Source of the DNA: Pogona vitticeps
Lineage: Eukaryota; Chordata; Lepidosauria; Squamata; Agamidae
Direction: 5' to 3'
Assembly (NCBI RefSeq): GCF_051106095.1
Contig: NC_135789.1
Location: forward strand, 19,143,501-19,207,500
Length of the DNA stretch: 64,000 bases
Shown here: positions 59,101 to 64,000 of the stretch, piece after piece
Layout of the letters: each line of letters opens with the position of its first letter
How positions within the stretch are numbered: position 1 is the first letter of the stretch
The notes under the pieces: model-generated
Databases searched by the model: none
What the model was told of the DNA's origin: nothing
What the model saw: the letters and a program-made list of their open reading frames with translations, nothing else
Made by a program: the position numbers and the translations under genes

Positions 59101-59354
59101 ATTTAATACCCTTTCCCTTTATTTTGTTACCTTAAAAGTAGCTGGGAAAGTCCACTGATCTGCCCTTTTCTTTTGTCCCACTTCCTCCAGATTAAGACTT
59201 TTCCTTCCTCCCTTTCCTTTCTTTCGGTTCCCTGTCATACTCCTGTGAGCTCTGATTCCTGGTCCCAAGATCCCTGGGTTCTGCCTCAGCTTTATTCTCA
59301 GCTGTGCTCTGTTATGAAACTGATATTTTTCCTATTATTTTCACTCTGTTTCCA

Positions 59355-59510
59355 TATGTCTGATGAAGTGGACATGTCCACAAAGGCTCACATTAAAATA
59401 TAATTGTTAGTGTATAAGGTGCCGTACATTTTTTCTTGTCTTGTTTTTTTTGGGGGGGGAGTTTGCCTGATAGTGCTTCTGCAGACGAACATGGCTGCCT
59501 CTTCTACAAC
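59355..59510 (+). repeat. Old interspersed repeat, copy C
   Basis: Order: tgtctgatgaagtggacatg, then tccacaaaggctcacattaa, ttgttagtgtataaggtgcc, and finally cagacgaacatggctgcctc. It shares the gaagtg and cacgaaagct blocks with 9012-9105 and 9868-9946 but keeps a longer 3' part. Confidence 0.6.
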
Positions 59511-59799
59511 TACAGCTACTAAAATATTTCTTAAAATTTTCCATATCATTTTCTATTTTATTTTTGCTTGTAGGTGGGCAATGGTTGTCGACTTCTTTGG
59601 TTCTCTCTCTCCAAGGCCATTAGCCTTTCCTTTGTTCAGTGATCACCGCACAACCCATTAGCTCAGGAATGCTAGTTTTTAAACTTACAGGTTTTTAAAT
59701 ATGTTTGAAATTGTTTCCCCCCCCTCCAAAATCTAAACATATGTTTAATTGTTTTGTGGGGTTTTTTTTTGTAAATGTGGTATCTATAGACTTTTTAAA

Positions 59800-59888
59800 T
59801 TTCCTGTTTTATCTGTCACAAGCTGCCTCGGGTCCCTCTTTTGGGGAGAAAGGTGGCCTCTAAATAATATTCCTGAATAAATAAAATC
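59800..59888 (+). mobile_element. CR1-type 3' terminus
   Basis: It reads agctgcctcgggtccctctt, then ggagaaaggtggcctctaaa, ending in aataaataaaa. This matches the standard CR1-type end (gccttgggtccc, then ggagaaaggcggggtataaat). Confidence 0.7.
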
Positions 59889-59914
59889 ATCCCCCTTTTA
59901 AGATTTCATGGCCA

Positions 59915-60000
59915 AGCAGGGGTGCGAACCCAGGTTCTCCAGAATATGAATCCGCCACTCGAGCCACTGTGCTACACTGAGTCCGTTTGGCTGAGCTGTC
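59915..60000 (-). mobile_element. tRNA-like SINE head
   Basis: The minus strand reads gtagcacagtggctcgagtg (A-box region), tggagaacctgggttcgcac (B box) and ccctgcttggccatgaaatc. Only the tRNA-like part survives. Confidence 0.65.
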
Positions 60001-60754
60001 CCTCACAGAGACCGTTTTCGTGCTACAAAAATAAGCAACAGAAATTCCAATGAAGCCTTTCCTGGAAGACCAGCATGAACTTGCATTCCTCCTGCAACAT
60101 TCAAAAGGGGTTTTTAAAACTCTAGCCTTTAAGGAACCCAAATGGGAGACTCTAGAATTAAAAATGGAGCCATCGGAGAAGAGAGAGATGGGAAGGGAGG
60201 GAGGGGGTGACTGGGCTGGGGGGGGGGAAAGGTCCTTGGAGGCAAAACTTTGGCTCCTGGGAGTCACCGTGGACTGGAAATGGCTTTTTCAAGAACAAAA
60301 CGGAAACGGAAACATACCCCCCCCCAAAAAAACATAAACCCTATGAAATGGCCAGTCAGGATTTCTGGCTTTGATTTTGATTCAGGGTTTGGGGTTGGCA
60401 GCCTTGACAGACCTCCTCCCTCAAGATCTCAGATGTGAAAACTGCCCTTCCAGGACAAGAAATAGGGCTTTTCACAACCAACACAATTGTAGTTTTTGTT
60501 TGTTTGTTTTGTTTTAATGAGGGAGCTCTTGGGAAGCCTAGAAGACTGCATTAAAGGCGCTAACCCCCAGGGGAAGGGGGGGTTGCATAGGGCAAGGAGG
60601 CCCACACCCTGCCTGCCTCCGTTTCACCTGTGAAGAGCAAACCCCATTCCTCCACTGGCCCCCCTTCAGCCTTTCGTAGAATGTTTAAAACTCCAAAAAT
60701 GCCCAAAGGACCCTCGCCCTGCCATGTAGGGAATGGACGTTGCCATGGGGAGCC
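60001..60754. other. Unassigned intergenic DNA
   Basis: Homopolymer runs only. No gene or family was recognised. Confidence 0.4.
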
Positions 60755-61010
60755 CTCTTCTTCTTCTTCTTCCTCCTCCTCCTCCTCCTCCTCCTTGGTC
60801 CATTTTTTTCCTCCCCTGCTCTCTTTCTTTCAAAGCCCCCTTCCTCCTACTCCTCCTCTTTTCCCTCCCTTTGAAGCTCCCTTCCTCCTCCTTTTCCACC
60901 ACCTCCTCCTTTCCTCCTCCATCTCTTCCTATCTTCTTCCTCCTCTTCCCGTCAAAGCCCCCTTCTTCTCCCTCCTCCTCTTCCTCCTCCTCCTCCTTCC
61001 CCTGATCCGT
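60755..61010. repeat. Polypyrimidine (TTC/TCC)n tract
   Basis: Runs of TTC then TCC are followed by about 200 bp of almost pure C/T. The Ser/Pro-rich frames over it are artefacts. Confidence 0.95.
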
Positions 61011-61112
61011 ATCCCATACTTAGGACTTCCGGACTAAGCACTGGCGCTTCACCTGTGCCTTTTTCCTGAACCTGGAGCCATTTTTGAAAGCTGGAAGCAG
61101 ATAATAGAGCAC

Positions 61113-61553
61113 TGTGACGGCTGTGATGATGTCACCTGCCTGTCACTGCTATGGCTGGAGTTTATCTGCCTATGGCAGGACAGGAGGTGGGACTTCAGTG
61201 GGTGGAGTTAATGTATATAAGGGGGGAGTGAATGTGGTGAGAGCAGATTGGGGAGATTTGGGAGGTTGGGATGAGATAGAGTGTTAGGGCCTGTTTATTC
61301 ATGTTATGAGGTACTGTGCTAGAGTAGGTCTGAATGAGAGTGATTGAGGGGGATACTTTATTACATTGATTGCCTTATTTAGTTCCTACAGTGATTTACT
61401 ATTATTTATGTTTTCTCAATAAACAATCCTTTTAAATTTTTAAATCCATACCATTGTCTGATGAGTCAGATCAATAAGTGTGGTTGGTGGCAGCAAGTAA
61501 AGTGTGAATGAGAGAGTGTCGTGACCATTGTGACGTGAAAGGAGGACGTCACA
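61113..61553 (+). mobile_element. Solo LTR with tgtgacg...cgtcaca ends
   Basis: A fossil LTR of 441 bp. It has exact 7-bp inverted ends and the 5-bp target duplication agcac (61108-61112 and 61554-61558). Inside are a TATA box, tatataagg (about 61214), and an aataaa polyadenylation signal (about 61419) in LTR order. No internal region is attached, so it is the product of LTR-LTR recombination. The family is not named. Confidence 0.8.
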
Positions 61554-61811
61554 AGCACTATTATTGTTCACTAAATGGAATAAGAAGAAGGAGGGTCTTT
61601 CTAAGGCCCCTAAAGCCTGCAAATGGTTCTCCCCCCCCCACATTTCCTTCCTGCTCTGTAGTGAAGAGACCAGGAGATCTCAAAAGTCACTTCTGTCCTG
61701 GGGGAGCCTTTAACAGTCAAGACTCGCTGCCTAATTGAGAGCAGTGGCCCTGACCCCAGCAATACTGGCCCAAAACTGCTTTTTGACTATTAACCACCAC
61801 CACCCGCCACC

Positions 61812-61940
61812 TTGAACTGCTGGATAGCTCAGAGGTTTAGGCATCTGGCTGGGCGTTCAATTCCCCATGGGGCATCCTTGACAGGATCTGGACCGGATAA
61901 GCCATAGGGTCCCTTCCAGCTCTGCAATTCCAAGAGGATG
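61812..61940 (+). mobile_element. tRNA-derived SINE fragment
   Basis: The head ctgctggatagctcagaggt and ttaggcatctggctgggcgt matches the tRNA-like head of the copy at 10312. The 3' part is different (ggtcccttccagctctgc). Confidence 0.6.
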
Positions 61941-62239
61941 ATGATTCTTAGGAAAGAGGCCTTGGAACCTGAAAGGAGTGGGAGAATATGAAGCTTTCCA
62001 CTCCTTTAAGCCAAATATTTCTGGTGCCAGGTCTGGTTCACGCCCCACCAGAGAGGGGGCACGTGCTGCATTAGAGAGAATGTCGGTGGGAGAGGGCCAC
62101 AATGTCCTGGAGGTACGCTGGCAAGGATTCTCGCCAGCCCGACCTGCGTCCTGGGTTGCCCGCTGGTGGCAGCGAAAAGGGCGTATTTACCTTTGTGGAG
62201 CCCAGAGGTATAAAGGGCACAAAGGGGGATCGCCACAAG

Positions 62240-64000
62240 TGGTGGCAGCAAAAGTGGGATTCGAAAGATAATCCGGAGAGCCAAAAGATTTAAGTAAACC
62301 AAAGGAAAAAAATTGAATTTCCTGAGCTTAGGGAACCCAGTAGTCTGGTGCTGACAGGGCAGGAGTTGGAACCTTGGAAGTAGCTTGGTGAAAAGCTTAA
62401 AAAGGGACTCCTGAGTGCATACCAGAGAAAGACTACAGAAAGGGGAAGCTCTGAGGAAAATTCTACAGTTTAAAGTTTACCTCAAGATTGTGAAAGACCA
62501 GGGGGGCTAGCTTTGGGGTCCTGGGCTCTGAGAGGAGAGTGCTGAGAGGACAAGAAGCAGAAGCCAGGGTCAAACACAAATCTGAGGGGAACAGAGCAAG
62601 CAGAGGGGCTTGGAAAACTGAAAAATAAACAGTAATAAGTGAGTGGCTGGAAGCCAAAAGAAACAGTGTATCCCACAAGGAGCTCAGGCAGGGTGCCTGG
62701 AATAATAACAAAGTAGCAAAGTAAGCCGAGAACAGGTTGTCTAAAAGCTACTTAGTATTTCCCTAGCACACAGAGAGAAAAAATAGGTCCCTTTTAAAAT
62801 AAGGCTTGTGTTTTAAATCTGAGAACACAGAGAAGCCATGCCTCCCAAGAGAGGGAAGAAGCTAATAATGGAGGTATCTGAAGGGGAAGGGTTACCTCAC
62901 GAAGAGGAAAGTCCTCTTGAGGTAGCTGAGCAGGAGAATACTACCCAGGAGAAAGATGATGCTCAAGAGGTGACTGCTCAGGAGGAGAATGCCTCTAGGG
63001 GAGGAGAAACTACTTTAACCTCCCAAGAATTTCAAAAATGGAAATTGGAGAAAGAGTTTCGATTAAGAGAATTACAGCTCAAGAGTGAGGCTGAAGCCAG
63101 ACAGTTAGCCATGGAGCAAGAAAAGATGAGGACAGAGGCAGAAGCCAGACAAATGGCCATGAGGGAAAAGGAACTGAAACACCAAATTAGAATGGCACAA
63201 TTAGAATTAACATTACTAAATCAGAATAATAACAAGTTATCAGTTGAAGAAATTTCAAAAAGAGAAAAGTATGAGGCTCAGGCCAGACAAAGTGAGCAAG
63301 ATCTTGAAAAATGGAATCTGCAAAAAGACATTAAATTAAAAGAAATCAGAGTTAAGACTGAAGAAAAGTTAAAAGAAATAAGATTTAGGGCTGAGGAAGA
63401 AATTTTACAGATCAGGGCTGAGTTTGAGGCTAAGCAAAAGGAGCTGGATTTGAGAATAAAAGAGAAGAAATTGCACCTAGAAAAGAAACAAATGAAATTA
63501 TCTGCCCAAAATAAAAGTGCTAATAATGATTCAAATTCTGAGGTAAAATTTGAAAGGAAACCTTGGGATGACAGAAATAAAGAACCAAGAATGTACCTCA
63601 GAGACCAACCAACAGTTGGAAGCCATTTTAAGGGCAAGCCCTCAGATCAAGGACAGAATAAATTTAAAAACCGGGAAGGGAAAGGAGAAAAATCTCCTAG
63701 TTTTGAACAAAGAGCTGTAAGATGTCTCTCTTGTGGAGAACTAGGCCACTTCAAAACGCAATGTGTGAAAACCAGAGATTTTGGGCAACAAAAAGGGAAT
63801 TTAGAAGTGCCTAAGAAAGTGTATTGCGTACAGCAGAAAGAGGCACCTACAGAGACAGCTGAAGCAGGCGCCATGGCAACCACAGTTAGTGGCAGAGAAG
63901 AAAGCTTAGAGCAACAAGAACAACTCCCAATAGCTCAAATTCTCCATTGTTACTTGGTTGGAGAAAATTTGGAACTTATGAAATATTCTGGGTGTCGCAA
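62240..64000 (+). mobile_element. Gypsy-like (Gmr1-type) element, 5' part, runs off the window
   Basis: A leader begins with a TGG-initiated primer-site-like sequence (tggtggcagcaaaagtggga, 62240) after a ...gccaca terminus that may be the end of an LTR. A gag-like frame starts at ATG 62838 and is still open after 387 codons at the window edge. It has a Lys/Glu-rich start (MPPKRGKKLIMEV), a long charged coiled coil (residues about 70-220, with EARQLAMEQEKMRTEAEAR-type repeats), a basic linker, and one CCHC knuckle, CLSCGELGHFKTQC (63722-63763). I did not recognise a capsid segment. The coil and knuckle resemble the minus-strand gag at 27.8-29.1 kb. It looks whole in the part seen. It could alternatively be a domesticated gag gene. 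Confidence 0.75.

Noticed and set aside
55290-60000. tRNA-like boxes at about 55.3 and 59.95 kb as real tRNA genes
   Set aside because: The B-box-like ggttcgaac sits in sequence that cannot form a complete tRNA cloverleaf, and the same block recurs as a SINE head.

Overview
This is repeat-dominated vertebrate DNA, almost certainly from a squamate reptile (lizard or snake). The evidence is Sauria-type tRNA SINEs with target duplications, L2, CR1 and L1 LINEs with long readable frames, Tigger-family MITEs with palindromic CAGTGGTGCCTCG ends, hAT MITEs with 8-bp duplications, both Copia and Gypsy LTR elements, and a long C2H2 zinc-finger array of the CMECGKSF type common in squamates. No bacterial features, rRNA genes, functional tRNA genes or CRISPR arrays were seen.

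Layout. 1-13.9 kb: sparse repeats, a 3' truncated CR1-superfamily LINE (-), an L2 copy with an uninterrupted 438-codon reverse transcriptase frame (4.4-5.7 kb), SINEs, microsatellites and a decayed CR1 (-) at 11.3-13.5 kb. 13.9-29.7 kb: a broken Gypsy-type (Gmr1-like) LTR element on the minus strand with both LTRs and a 5-bp target duplication. Its middle is stuffed with a Copia fragment (-), a 5'-truncated L1 (+) that itself carries a second LINE (-), another L1 piece (-), a 2.1 kb GC-rich palindromic Tigger MITE and smaller MITEs. 29.7-33.4 kb: an L1/Tx1-like ORF1 relic and unassigned DNA.

33.4-46.8 kb is the most informative part. A minus-strand zinc-finger terminal exon (24 fingers in one frame) is cut in its 25th finger by a Sauria SINE. 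That SINE was later split by a roughly 10 kb Copia element. The Copia element carries a full-length Tigger transposon in its 5' LTR, further Tigger MITEs and fragments, and another Sauria SINE. The detached last finger with its stop codon survives 11 kb away at 33.45-33.54 kb. The layers give a readable order of events.

46.8-64 kb: L1 relics, a long APE-type LINE (49.3-52.0 kb) with an internal deletion, MITEs, a CpG-rich island at about 56.9-57.8 kb with ETS-like sites (a candidate promoter, possibly for the zinc-finger gene or a gene outside the window), more LINE and SINE fragments, a solo LTR (61.1-61.6 kb), and the 5' part of a second Gypsy-like element whose gag-like frame is open to the window edge. 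The only host gene I can support is the zinc-finger gene, and it looks degraded at both ends. All element family names rest on reading translated motifs and termini by eye, with no database search.
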